Assembly: GCA_021904315.1 (NCBI GenBank)
Contig: CM038925.1
Coordinates: 14,138,501 to 14,202,500 of the forward strand
Source: Sphagnum magellanicum
Lineage: Eukaryota > Streptophyta > Sphagnopsida > Sphagnales > Sphagnaceae
Length of the DNA: 64,000 nucleotides
Direction: 5' to 3'
Positions within the stretch are counted from its first letter, which is position 1, and every line of letters starts with the position of its first letter. A program made the position numbers and the translations under genes. The notes under the pieces were generated by a model that saw only the letters and a program-made list of their open reading frames with translations, searched no databases and was not told the origin of the DNA. Of this stretch, positions 36,602 to 48,274 are shown piece after piece.

Positions 36602-37025
36602 GGAATGGAATGATCATAACAAAATCAATTAATAAGAAATTGGGAACAAAAACTAGAAGGCCTCTTGTTTATTATGACTTGATGGAAGGCTTAAAAGATG
36701 AAGAGGAAGATTTAATCTTTGAGATAGAACCAAAATTATTCTTTCAAAAAAAATGGTTTTGTTGTTGAGTGTTGGAGTGTTAGAAATTAGAACCATTGGG
36801 GAATTTGATCCAAAGCGAAGGACATCACATGAAACAACTATGCAACTGGAACCTTCAACATTGAAATTAAAAGATGTATGTGTTAGACCAGTGGTTTCAT
36901 TGGAAGACAAGGTTTATCCAAAAACCTATTACCATCGTAACCATGATGATATTTAAGTGAATGAGACACCGACAAAAATATAGGTACAAAATCTTCAAAT
37001 AACAATAATGACATTGTTACCTCGA

Positions 37026-37295
37026 TCATGTGCAACCTTTTGCATCTATGAGCCAAGGTCTTCCTAGCAACATAAAATAGTTAAAATCTACCACACTGTT
37101 TTTCAAAATAGTAAATGTGGCTATATATGGAATACCATGTATGTGAATCTTCAAATTTGTGATGATTCCCAAAGGTCTGGTCATATATTGGTCTACCATT
37201 CTGAGGTGGTATAGAGCTGGTCTTGGTTTGGGCAAACCTAATTTTGTTTTCAAGTTTTTTGTTATAATGGTCACAATTGCTCCTCCATTTATCAA
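37026..37295 (-). pseudogene. gypsy aspartic protease fragment
   Basis: Starts VEDVLINGGAIVTIITK, where the catalytic D-[ST]-G is changed to NGG. It continues with KLGLPKP, MVDQYMTRPLGII and FMLLGRPWL, typical of retroelement proteases (LGRPWL block). The Asp-to-Asn change at the active site means it is dead. Confidence 0.75.
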
Positions 37296-37558
37296 AACAT
37301 CTTCAACAATGTTCTTCCCAACTTATACTTGAATAATTGCCATATGGTTATCTACCTTTATAACTATTATGTCTAGTTTAGCATGGGTTTCAACCATTGT
37401 AATTATACTAGGCTTTAATATATGCTTTGTAATTATATTAGGTTTTTCAAACGTCAATTTTTGCCACATATAGTTTTTAAGATCTAGTGTTATTTTCAAC
37501 AATTAACATAACCTTAAAGTATAGATAGTCTCCAATATATGTCTATTGATATCTTGGA

Positions 37559-38062
37559 ATATTTTTTCCATGGACATAATTCTATTGATAGGACTATCAA
37601 ACAAACTTTGTGATATGATTGGTTATGTGGACACCTCATATTCTTACAATCCTACCCAACTTGTACTCCAATGTGTTTTCTCCTTTGGAATTAGATTTTT
37701 TGATGGGTCTTTTATTTACATCTCATGTATAATTTTGATAAAAGATTGTTGTAGTCTTTTTTCCTCTTCCCAATTAGTAGCAAACTTCTTTTTGATTGGT
37801 TTTTTATCCTTAAACACATGTTCTTTAGTAACTTTGCTCTTGGTGATGGCCATATTCATGTCCACCACATGGACTAAAGGATTTGAAACCTTGGGTTTTA
37901 CCACAACTTATTTATTTGTTGGCTTCACTCCTTTGTTCTTAAACATACTTTGCATATCATTGTACTTAAGACAATCTACGATCTTATGTTTAGTGTCACC
38001 ATAAATATGACTTGAATACTTAATAGGCCTTTGTATTTTAATTTGTTGAGTAGTAACCTCGA
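37559..38062 (-). repeat. long inverted repeat, right arm (504 bp)
   Basis: This is the copy in native orientation. On the minus strand it encodes the gag-to-protease linker (VKPKVSNPLVHVVDMNMAIT, WEEEKRLQQSFIKIIHEM), in line with gag upstream and protease downstream. It pairs with 36098-36601 across a 957-bp spacer. A long open frame on its plus strand is only the antisense of this coding sequence. Confidence 0.9.
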
Positions 38063-38190
38063 AGACTACAATAACAAGGTCTTCCTTTCTTTTGACTCTA
38101 TAGGTTTCAACATTATGATTGTCTTATGACAATTTGTATAGTACATTCTAGGACTATCTAAAGTTTCTAAGCTAATATTGTCTTACTACT

Positions 38191-38691
38191 TTATGGTACT
38201 ACCAAATTGCTTATGGCCTTTATGTTAGAAATTCTTTCTTCACAAACCAAAGTTGCTTCCTTATGTTGCTGCAAAGTTTCTCTCTTCATACATGTTGTTA
38301 CATGCAAATATGGTTGTAGTCCATATTTTAAAATAGTGGTCAAGAAACTATATGTTGTCTTTTGTTGAAGACTATTGGCCAACTTCAATAATCTTTCATA
38401 ATAAACTTCCATTTTTTCATTCTTCTTTTGCTTCATATTTTTCAATTGTAGGTAAACTTGTTCATCACTTTGAACTTTTCTGTACTTTTTATTAAAAACC
38501 AGCTGTAATTTTGCAAAATTATAATTTGGATAATCTCCCATATAATTGTTACACCAATTAAACACAATATTTTTGAAGGTAAAATTGAACACATTTACAA
38601 TTTTTGCATAATCTATTTCACTATTTGCTCTAATGGCAATTTTAAATATTTTGACATGAACATCTAGGTTAAAATCTTTAACATATTCCAA
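38191..38691 (-). pseudogene. gypsy gag (retrotransposon capsid) fragment
   Basis: 166 open codons with a retrotransposon gag (PF03732-like) pattern: an acidic-hydrophobic start, WCNNYMGDYPNYNFAKLQLV FNKKYRKVQSDEQVYLQLKN, then MKQKKNEKMEVYYERLLKLA. This corresponds to the 'A..W......I..W..L...F...F' and 'L..L.Q...E.V..Y..RF..L' regions. Upstream sequence to about 39578 is gag-like but has stops. Confidence 0.75.
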
Positions 38692-40413
38692 ATAGCTAAG
38701 TGGTCGATGATAAGGTGTGTTTGGTGGTAATGGTGGCTTGCTTAAAATTCACCATTGGTAATCCAAAATATCTTGGAGGTCCTAAAGGTCTTGGTGGATC
38801 TAAACTGCCGCTTCTTGGATCTATTGGTTGATTAGCAAAAATTATGTTCACCTCTCTAGGTATATCTTCATTGCAAACTCACAAATTTTGTTGTTATTAG
38901 AGTTTGTGTTCTTGATTTAACACCTTCAATGGTATAAATTGGTGCTTAAACAAATGGAGGTTTAGTAACTATAATTATAAACTTGGGCATTACCATAGAG
39001 TATAATGGCACGTATCTTATTGGTTCCATTCTAAATTTTGAAGTTCCTACATAGGCAACTCCAATATGATTTTGATGCAAGAAATTTAGTACAAGAACTT
39101 CAAAAATAGATACTACATTTGCCATAGTCTAAGCTCTCATTTCCACTCTATTTTGTTTTCAAATTTGTTCTCTGAGTCTATTTGGAATTCTAACCTTCTC
39201 ACGATATAAACCCTTTGGTTAAATATGTCCATGATTATTTATTTTTGCAAGTTCCGGATTTAGATTCTGGAAATGCTCAACAAATCCTTGCTTCACATTA
39301 TTTTCAATAAATGGACATTCATTGATTTGATTTCCAATTTGATGGTAGCATGTGTAACGTGGAAGATTTAGTTTTGGAACTCTATTCACATTATGAATCC
39401 TTTTATTCCAATATCTTAGAACTCTTCTAACTATGATTCCATTCTGCTCATTAAATCTAGGTTCATTGTACCTCATTCTTACAACCACATGAACATGTTC
39501 TACCACTATCAATTTTGCTCTTGGTAAAACTATAGTTTCTTGTCTAGTTACAAGTATCAGTTCAACTTTTCCATACATCCTGATACCCTAATTTTCAACT
39601 TCTTGCTCAACGACATAATGAATCGAAGGTTCTAAATTTTGAACTACTTATTCAAACTTTTCATTTTCTTGATTGTTTTAATAATAGGAAGTGAAACAGA
39701 TATGTACCTTAGTAGTACTTCCTCCCTTTTTGATATGTCGAGTCTTTGTTTTTCTTTTTGAATCAGAGCATCAGAGGTATGTTGTTGCATCATATTTATT
39801 AATTCTAGCACAAATATCTATTGAAGTTTAGATTTTCGACTCCTTCTTATAAACTCAACCTATGAGTGTGCATTTATAATCTAATGTTTTTCCCTCCTAT
39901 AATTTTGCAGTAGACTGTTTGGTGTGCCTTTGTGCTTCACTAATTTTCACTTCACAAAGAATAATTGGTTCTACCTGAGGCGTTCTATGGCTTGAAGGTC
40001 TCTTTTCTATCCATGGATGTCTCTGTTCTGTCTAAAAATTGTTCTAGTGTTTCAAATCGTTGATCTACCTTATTTGCAGTCAAATTGTTGTTAATGGCAA
40101 TGTCATTTTCCACTTGTTCATGTGATATAATTAGATTTAATTATCTCCTTAAACTTTTAATTGCAATTATATTTTCCATCCCTCCACATCCTAATTCAAA
40201 TTTGAACAAACTTCTACATTATAACAAAATCTTCACAATTAGTTACTATGCTTAGATCTACTTCTTAAACAAAAAAATATGATCAAAATTTGAAAAAAAT
40301 GCAAAAAATGAAATTGAAGTTTATTATTTATTTATAAAAAAAAATTCAACAACAAGACATAAGCAACATTTTGAAATTCACTTTGAATTCAAGCCTTGGG
40401 ATTGTCGCCAAAT

Positions 40414-41583
40414 GGTAAATATAGAATATATAATCTTGTATTCTGGTCAAAAATCTGGACAAAAATGCAATAAAATTAATATTAACAATGTTTGCTCATT
40501 TAGATCTACTTATAACTAGTTTTAAAAGTTAAATCCAATAATGAAAGTATGATAAAACACCAAAACAACAAACTTTGACTATGGACACAAAGCTTTTCCA
40601 AAAATCAAAGTTCTTTCATACTCCATTAAAGCTCCATGTTCTACAATGATACAATGGGTTTTTTTATCTCTTCCTCTTTTTCCAAGATATATCCTCCACA
40701 AAAAAGAGTCCTATGTTCTATTCAAAGTCAAATGGTGATAAAAATTAGGTAATCTAACTAGTAATTACTAAAATAGTAATTAAGTAAATAGAAATATACT
40801 AACTAATAATTATCGCAAGTAACTACTCCCTTAACATAGACTTGCTAAAAATGTTATTATTAGGTTGGTAGGAGGATGAAAGAAATTCTATTGTAATAAA
40901 AATTTCCTAATTAGTTGTTAACTAAATTGGACATGAATATAATTTTTTTGGTTTGATTAAGAAATATTATATTTTTATTAATTTGCTTATGATTTGACTT
41001 CCACCAAAAAAATTGGGTAGAGAAAATAACAAGAAATCTTAAATATAAGATTGTATAATTATAAACATTGATTGGTTGTTTCCATGAAAGGTTTAAATTT
41101 AAATTCAATGGGTGATAATGTAATGACATATTATATTTTTGCTAATTTAAATGAATTTTGTGGACATTAAAGTAATGATGTTACCCCTTCAATTTTTTCT
41201 TGTTTAAATTCCTAGCTCAATCAACATTTGAAAATCTAATGAAAAAGTGAAACTCTTATCTACTAGAAAATATTTAACTTGAAGGTATCTTTAAGATATT
41301 GTAACTTGTAAAATGGACTTAATAGTTTGTAAGTGAAATTTTCGGGGTTATTTCGTAAATCTACTCACTAAAATGATCACATAACATATATTTCAATGCA
41401 TGTTGGTAAGAAATAGGAACTTCCCTATTATGGATTTGTATGTAATTTGTTGGGTCAACTAAAATAGTTTCAATGTTTGCAATTTGATGATTTCACAAGG
41501 ACTTGTAGAGAGTTATAATCCAACATGGCGAATTCTTTTAGAATATTAAAGCAATGTAAAGTCTGATGATAAAAAATACTCAT
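40414..41583. other. AT-rich DNA beyond the gypsy element
   Basis: The segment next to 40414 may be the element's 5' LTR. No second copy was recognised to prove it, and no gene was found. Confidence 0.4.
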
Positions 41584-42330
41584 TCAACTTTGTTCAATTT
41601 TAAATGCAAAATATTTGGAAACATTACCCAAATTATTCATCTCATACTTTTGTGTTAGTTGGGTTTTGAGCCATGATAGCATATGACAATAGTCACCAAT
41701 ATTGAACAAATCATCTACATATAATGTTAATATCAATATTTTGTTGTTAGCCTTCAAATAGTACAAATTATTACCATGAACACTTTTAATTAGACCCAAA
41801 CAAAAATGGTACAAATTTTCCACATCATACCAAGTTCTGAAGGCTTCTTTCAATTCATACAAGGCATAGTTGAATTTACACATGTTTTCTTTGCCCTAAT
41901 TAAACAAAACCAAATTATGGTTGTTTGAGGCAGACACGGTCTTTTAATTTTCCATTTCGAAATGTTGTTTTAACATTCACATGGTGGATGTTCCAACCTT
42001 GGGTTTCCTACTAGGGCAATCACTATTTCAATGGTTGTTATGTATTAGAATTTTGATATCTTTTCCAATTTCTTTTTGTATAACCTTTTTGAAAGTTTTG
42101 AAAGTATTTTGAACTTGATTTTTGTACCTCACAAAATACACCCAAGTTTTCCTTGAGTAGTGATAGTTGAAGATTATGAAATAATAAGGTTTACCCCAAA
42201 TTTGATTTTGAATGGTTCATAGATATTGCCATGGATAAAGTCTAATATTCCATTTGCATTCATGGTCTTATGTTTTGGAAAACTTCTCATTGTTTGTTTT
42301 TCTTTAAATCAAACTTTGCAAATGTAATTT
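41584..42330 (-). pseudogene. degenerate Ty1/copia fragment (integrase end and RT)
   Basis: The minus-strand frame 41883-41584 reads CKFNYALYELKEAFRTWYD, then LTLYVDDLFNIGD and LTQKYEMNNLGNVSKYFAFK, the Ty1/copia RT signature (LYGLKQAPRAWY, YVDD, F-E-M-x-D-L-G). Upstream to about 42330 are integrase-like phrases in broken frames (NGILDFIHGNIYEPF, SRKTWVYFVRYKNQVQNTFK). It is a fragment with no LTRs and no gag. Confidence 0.8.
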
Positions 42331-44873
42331 AATTTAAACATTTTGGGGATTCCTATGTCACAACATTAACATGAATGCATGGCCAACTCCTAGGAGGGTG
42401 AAAACATGGTAAAACATACCAAAAAAATCCATTCTTTCACTTTTACCATGTATTATGCATATGAAAACAATAAAATATCATCAACATGGATGGAAGTATG
42501 ATAAAAAAAAACCCTTTGGCACGTCTAAATTACATTTATAAGAATCTACTTCCAAAAATTAATAATGAATAAGTTTTTAATGTAACAAAAATAAATAAAT
42601 TTATTAGCTGATAATTTCACGATTGGGGAACCTTTAAGACAAATTTTTTAATGAAATATTATAATATTAAGTTACAATAAAAATGTAAATTTATTATTGA
42701 CATGTCCATAAATAGTTTATTTTAATTTCTATTTGTTAAAACATACTTAATAAGGAATATACATGAATCCACATTGGAAAAAGTTGATTTCAAAATCTTT
42801 TTAAGAGAAAAATTACTTTCAACCTATTTTTATAATGTGAAATTAAAAAATTAAAGCACAAAAATGAAAGATTATGTTGTTTTAAGCCAATCAATTAAAA
42901 AATTCAATTTATAATAATCTTATCATAAGTTTGTTGCCACTTTTTGTTATTTTGGAGTAAATTATAAAATGTAAAAGTTGTTCACTTTATTTTGGTTTCA
43001 TTTAGGACTTGGGTGTTGTGCCCATAAACAATCACCAAGCCCTATGCTTATGGGCAAATGAGATGGGAAGATAGGGTGAACATAGAGTGACAATGTCTAT
43101 TTTAAATTCTTCAACAACTTTCAAGAAAACATAGGCATTGAACCCGCTAGTTAGAAAACTACAACCATATTTAGTTGCTTGGATGTCATGAAGCTTGTGA
43201 AAGCACCCTTATATGGCAACCAACCAATGCTTTTCAACTATGACATAACCCAAGCTTGTGGATTGATGTAGTCATCATCCTTGCAAAATTTGAGTACAAT
43301 TGGCATTTACCTTTAAGGTGTTGAGCCAAAATGACTCCAAGCTCAACAAATTGACATTTTTCACATGCAATCTCCAAAGGCTTTATGAACATTGACTTCA
43401 ACCCCGACTTCCTCGGTTAATCTCACCATTTCAAAAGCTCTTACTTTGAACCAATTGTCCATGTTCCTTGAGCATGGAATCTCATTCAACTTTAAACTCT
43501 ACAGTTCCAACAAATTCAAATTAAACTCGATAGGAAGAAAACTTGCAAGGAATCAAATCCATGAACAAAAAAGAACTTACAATAACTCTCTATGCACAAC
43601 AAGAGTGACAAAAATTCACAACATAAAAGACCCAATTTTCACACCAAATCAAATTCAAACAAGCCTCAATTAGTTTGCAAATCAAATTCCTAAAATTGCA
43701 GCTTTTGAAAATAATAATAAAAAATTAGTTCCAACAAGCAACAAGATGATGGAACACTTCATCTTCTTGCACTTTTAGTGGTTACAAACTTATGAAGTGT
43801 TTTGCAAGACAAGGAAATTGAGTAAAGATCACAACACTAACCAATACAACTCACTTTCACAAGAAGCTCAACAAGGTTCTAACAATGCATAGAAGTTGTT
43901 AGATGTTGCTCTCATCAAATGATGCAACAACAACAAAAGATGAGATTGTTGGTTGGTGGTAACTAGGGTGAAAACATTATAATGTGGCGATACGGGTTTT
44001 TCTTTAAATTCAAGAAAAGGAACGAGATTCCACTATAAGGAATGAACAAGTTGAAAGCATTGAAAGATTATTCAAAAGACGAAGGTGTTGATTGATGTTC
44101 AAGGCATGTTGCATTGCATTTTCCCCATAGAGTAGAGGATAAAGAAATGTAAAATTAAATTAAAAATAAATAAGTAAATAATTAATAATAATAAATATCT
44201 ATTAAAAAAAAACCCCTACAGGTGACAACTAAAATCCTTTTACATCCGTTAATAACTTAGCGGGCATCTGAATTAAAAATTTAGAAAACCCCAAAAAATG
44301 CAAAAAATGCCACGCTAGGTAGGCAGCTCAACATTTTAATGACGTGGTCCCCGTTCACACTACCGTCATTGTCCCCATTCACACCACCGTAGCTTTATTA
44401 TCTTTTACTTACTTGCTTTCTGTAGGGTGTTCTTTCAGTGGTTCTTCTTTTTCTTTTCGTGCACTCCGCAGAGCAGCGAAGAACGACGCGCGACAGTTTG
44501 CGAGCGATCGCACGATCGCATCGGCGCAAATTCAATGCGCGATTGCTGTTGTGGTCGGTTTTCTGTGCACAGATTCTGCTGCAGACGCACGAATTAGTCT
44601 CAACTTTTGTTGCTGCAGCCACGGACTGTTAAAACACAGAAAACCACTTGTAACAAGAGTGAATTACCTGCTGTGAGGACTTGGAGGAGCTGCAGCGCTT
44701 GTGTGTGCTTGTTACTGCAATTCTGTCTGCAAGCTTTTTGGACAGGAAGCTCAGGTTTTCGGCTTTCGCATTACTTAAAGCCTGTTGTACGCAATCAACA
44801 TTTTGATGTTGAGACGTGATGTTGAGATGTGACGATTGTCTCATCTAAGCCTTTTGTGATCGAACGCTAAAAC
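42331..44873. other. AT-rich spacer, then nucleosidase gene 5' flank
   Basis: No protein motif. From about 44340 the base composition becomes less AT-rich (CG-containing words such as GCGATCGCACGATCGC near 44500), marking the likely promoter/5' UTR of the nucleosidase gene. Overlapping open frames at 44344-44840 on both strands are attributed to this composition change. Confidence 0.45.
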
Positions 44874-44881
44874 TAGGGTTT
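44874..44881 (+). promoter_or_regulatory. telo-box upstream of the nucleosidase
   Basis: TAGGGTTT at 44874-44881, about 80 bases before the start codon. A single copy, so weaker evidence than at RPL6 or RPP2. Confidence 0.4.
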
Positions 44882-44961
44882 TTTCATTGCCTCATTCATG
44901 CTTCTTCTTTTGATCTTCTCAACCAGATCGAGTTGCGGATTTGCAGCCATAGGCTTTCCAA

Positions 44962-45040
44962 ATGGCGCTTGTTTCCCCAAAGAAGGTGATCATTGACACC
45001 GATCCTGGCATAGGTAAGTAAACCCCCTGCTGCTGCTGCT

Positions 45041-45085
<45 letters not shown>

Positions 45086-48000
45086 GCATGAGCCTTATGG
45101 ATGCAAATTGATGTGGTGAGCAAGCAGAGTTTTGAGATGCTAATGTGCAAATGGGCTGTCATCATCGTGCAGATGATGCAATGGCCATCTTGTTTGCTTT
45201 TCAGTCACCAGAATTGGACGTCATAGGTCTCACCACAACCTATGGAAACGTGAAGACAACTATGGCCACCAACAATGCACTCCATCTGGTCTGGAGATCA
45301 TCCTCTCTCTGTCTCTCTCTCTGTGTTCCAATTTGTCCTGTGTTTGCAATTCCAGTTACAGGTTTACACTTAGGGTTTGGATTTGAGGTCATGCTTTGCT
45401 TCTCTGTGTGGTCTCTCCTTTCCAATTTGTCCTGTTTTTGCAATTCCAGTTATGTATTTGCACTTAGGGTTTAGATTTCAGGTCATGCTTCTTGCTTCTG
45501 ATGTTGGCAATACAGGTTTTTCTTTTTTGAATGAGGATATTTTTTGGATCTTGTAATTTGTTCTTGCATCTTGTAACATTCTCTGTGTGTCTGCACTTGT
45601 TGTTTGTTGGGCTTGTTATGCAGTGTGAGCTTGCTGGGAGAGAAGGTGTCCCAGTGTCTCAAGGACTGCTTACATCTCTCCGGGTATTATTGCAGTTTTT
45701 TCCTGATCACTATCCTGAAAAAGTGGTCCACTCTCTGACTTCTACATCATGCATCATGCTTCCTGTTTCATGCAAGTTTTCCTCCAACTGTGCAATTCAA
45801 GCATATATCTCTGTTGCAGAACAAGAGGGAGATCTGGCGGATTTGATTGGAAAGTCCCCTTCATTGGTTTCCAATTTCATGCTATTTCGCATCTTCCAGT
45901 ATGGCAATTTTGCTGCTGCTGGTTATAGACCTCAAGGATTTTTGTTTTGCTGATTTTTGGGGGCAGTTTGCTTATTAGTCAGACATACAAGAATGCAGAA
46001 GATCTAGAGTGGAACTCATGGAATCTCTAAAAATTCTGAAAATGCCGCAATCTATCCTTATGTGTTGGTGAAAGGGAGCTGCAAAGGAGCGCATTGCAGA
46101 CTTTGTGCATGGTAGCGATGGACTTGGAAATACATATCCTCCTCCACCCAAGACGAAGGCAATTGATACATTTGCACCTGATTTTTTGATAGAGAAAGTA
46201 AATCAGTACCCAGGTGAGGTAACAATTGTGGCACTAGGACCCCTCACAAACCTTGCAAAGGTATGCTGCTCATTTCTGTTTGTCTCTTTTACCATTCACA
46301 TGATCATATTGTTGTCATGATCCTTGAGACCAAAGGCAAACAGTTTGCCTCACAGCCTTAAACCCCATGAATATGAAACCTGAAACTTGTCTTCCTAATT
46401 TCCTATGATGAGAAAGAGTGAGGTATTTCTATGAATGATCTTTCAAAGGTGAACATGCAGGCAGTGGAATTGGATCCAACATTTGCAAAGAAAGTGGGAC
46501 AAATCGTGATCTTAGGCGGAGCGTTTGCAGTCAATGGCAATGTCAACCCTGCAGCTGAAGCTAATGTACGATTTTCTTGCATGATGTTTAATTGCTTACT
46601 TCTGCTCTTCATCCTCCTATACCTCTCATACCCCAATGTTAGCTACTCTCAGGGGAGAAAATTCAAAGAATATCCATAAATGTGTTGGAGCTAAGAGTAT
46701 ACGACCTATGACAACAGTGACACAAAGCATCAGTTCCTATTGTTATCAACAATCTTCTCTGAACACTCACAACCAATGCTGAATCTTGGTGCTCAAGCTT
46801 TGTACAGATATTTGGGGACCCGGAAGCTGCTGACATTGTCTTCATATGTGGGGCTAATATCCTGGTGATAGGCATTAACATCACCCATCAAGTCTATTGG
46901 ACAGGTATTGATCTCCTGCTCTTGCTAGAACCAGAGATTCTTGATAGGTTCTTCTTGTGTCTACTGGTGTTCTCTTACATCCCAGGAGTGCTCCATCTCT
47001 TACAGGAAAGACTGATTTGTTTGATGGTCTGATAACAGCTGACTAGGGAGCCTCCTTCCATAACAGATAGGATGTCTCTGTGTGAATTAGTGGGAAATTG
47101 TTTAATTTTGTGAAGGGTTCCCATCTTGAGGTCCCTATTTACTTGGTTGAACTTGTGGACTTCACAAACACATCAAGTTACTCTGAGAGCACCTGCTGCT
47201 TGTTTGTAGTGCAGCCTCTTGGTATGTAGGAATTTAGTGTTTGGAGATCAATGTGAAGTGAGCAAGTGGCGATAATTGTGTCTCTGGTTTTGGGTGTGAA
47301 GGAAAGGATTTAGAAGACCTTGGCAGAGCAAATGGCAGATTCAGCAAGTATCTGTACAATGCTTCAAAATTCTATGCTGATTATCATCGGAGTTCATATG
47401 ATATCAATGGTAATGTCTGCTACTGGCCCATAGTTTTTGTGCTGTAGATTACTCATCTTTTGTGAGTGACATTCACTATGTTACGACTGCACTCTTTCTT
47501 GTTGTGTTTGCTTTGGTTTTGCCTGAACTGACAGGTGTGTTACCTTCAAAGTTTTCTTTTGTGGAGTTTCCTCTGGAATGTCATAGATATGTATGTGTAT
47601 TACTCATACATGCCAATAGAAAGCGAGCGGTCAGAGTTGCAGAAAGCTTTTTTGTAAGTGTTAATTAAGATTGTGTTTTTGAGATGTGAATGGCAGCTAT
47701 CTATTTGCATGACCCGACAACAATGGTGGCAGCATTGGATCCTTCATTATTTACCACTGCAGAGGGAGTTGTAAGAGTGCAGCAAGAGGGCATTTGCCGG
47801 GGTCTTACCCTCTTCAACAACTCAAAAAAGAAGTAATGTTTCTCATTTTTATGAATAGTGTACTGTCCAAGGGCATCACAGGTGTAATCTGAGTGGGCCT
47901 TTGCTGTTGATCTAGACTGCAAGCTTTAGATTTTGAGTTACATTTTGTGAGTCAGAAACCTTTCGTCATTGCTCAAATTTGTTCACACAGAGAATAGCAA

Positions 48001-48274
48001 GTAAGAACAAAAGTGTTCATAGCCCTACTTTTCTTCTTGTAAACCATGGGGAGCTAGCTCTGGAGATCACCAAAGAAAAGTATGGGTAGGATTTGGAGTG
48101 GTTAGTTGCAATGTTAAAAGATACATACCCATCACTGAGCGTGTGTTTGTGGTTTGTGTTCTCAGGTTTCATGAAGTGTCGGAGTGGTGCGACAAGCCTA
48201 AAATCAAGGTGGCAATCACTGTTGATGCTGATCGGGTATCTAGCCTAATCAAAGAACGCCTCATTGCTCCTTAG
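44962..48274 (+). CDS. URH: uridine/inosine nucleosidase (nucleoside hydrolase)
   Basis: The enzyme hydrolyses the N-glycosidic bond of ribonucleosides (uridine, inosine and others in plants) in cytosolic salvage. Nine exons join in frame to 322 residues: 44962-45013, 45173-45288, 45624-45683, 46075-46260, 46461-46565, 46808-46904, 47302-47409, 47697-47832 and 48166-48274. Exon 1/2 encodes IDTDPGIDDAMAI, the calcium- and ribose-binding motif of the family. Next come LTTTYGNV, RIADFVHGSDGLGN, TIVALGPLTNLAK, VILGGAFAVNGNVNPAAEAN, IFGDPEAADIVF and the late YLHDPTTMVA motif that supplies the last metal ligand. The length matches plant URH proteins (about 320-336). The donors after exon 2 (GTCTGG) and the acceptor before exon 4 (GAAAG) are weak but give continuous homologous protein. 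URH1 and URH2 paralogues cannot be separated by eye. Confidence 0.94.
45043..45081. repeat. (CT)n microsatellite in nucleosidase intron 1
   Basis: About 19 CT units immediately after a short (CTG)n run, close to the intron 1 donor. Confidence 0.95.

Larger units (their letters stand above)
32830..40413 (-). mobile_element. degenerate Ty3/gypsy LTR retrotransposon
   Basis: On the minus strand the domains run in Ty3/gypsy order. A region with a zinc-knuckle-like tail lies near 39578-39219, gag at 38691-38191, protease at 37295-37026, reverse transcriptase at about 35990-34200, RNase H at about 34100-33605 and integrase at about 33466-32880. All frames carry stops or shifts. A TGGCGACAATCCC stretch just inside 40410, preceded by a TTTACCA end, looks like a primer-binding site next to the 5' LTR. 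Matching LTRs were not recognised, so the outer limits are approximate. Two later events interrupt it: a solo LTR in the RT and an inverted segment between protease and RT. Confidence 0.85.

Noticed and set aside
37546..38004. 152-codon open frame on the plus strand, with an almost identical one on the minus strand at 36617-36156
   Set aside because: Both are antisense to the gag-linker coding sequence in the inverted-repeat arms. The opposite strand carries the retroelement-like reading, and the hydrophobic protein is an artefact.
44344..44844. Overlapping open frames on both strands upstream of the nucleosidase
   Set aside because: They lie in the promoter/5' UTR, where lower AT content produces chance frames; no motif and no conserved start.
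45043..45081. Regular short repeat considered as a CRISPR-like array
   Set aside because: It is a simple CT dinucleotide run in a plant intron. No spaced direct repeats of CRISPR type occur anywhere in the window.
46984..47042. Possible extra nucleosidase exon after TCTTACAG (GAAAGACTGATTTG)
   Set aside because: It keeps phase but hits a stop within about 14 codons, and the exon at 47302-47409 gives the expected family sequence (GRFSKYLYNASKFY).
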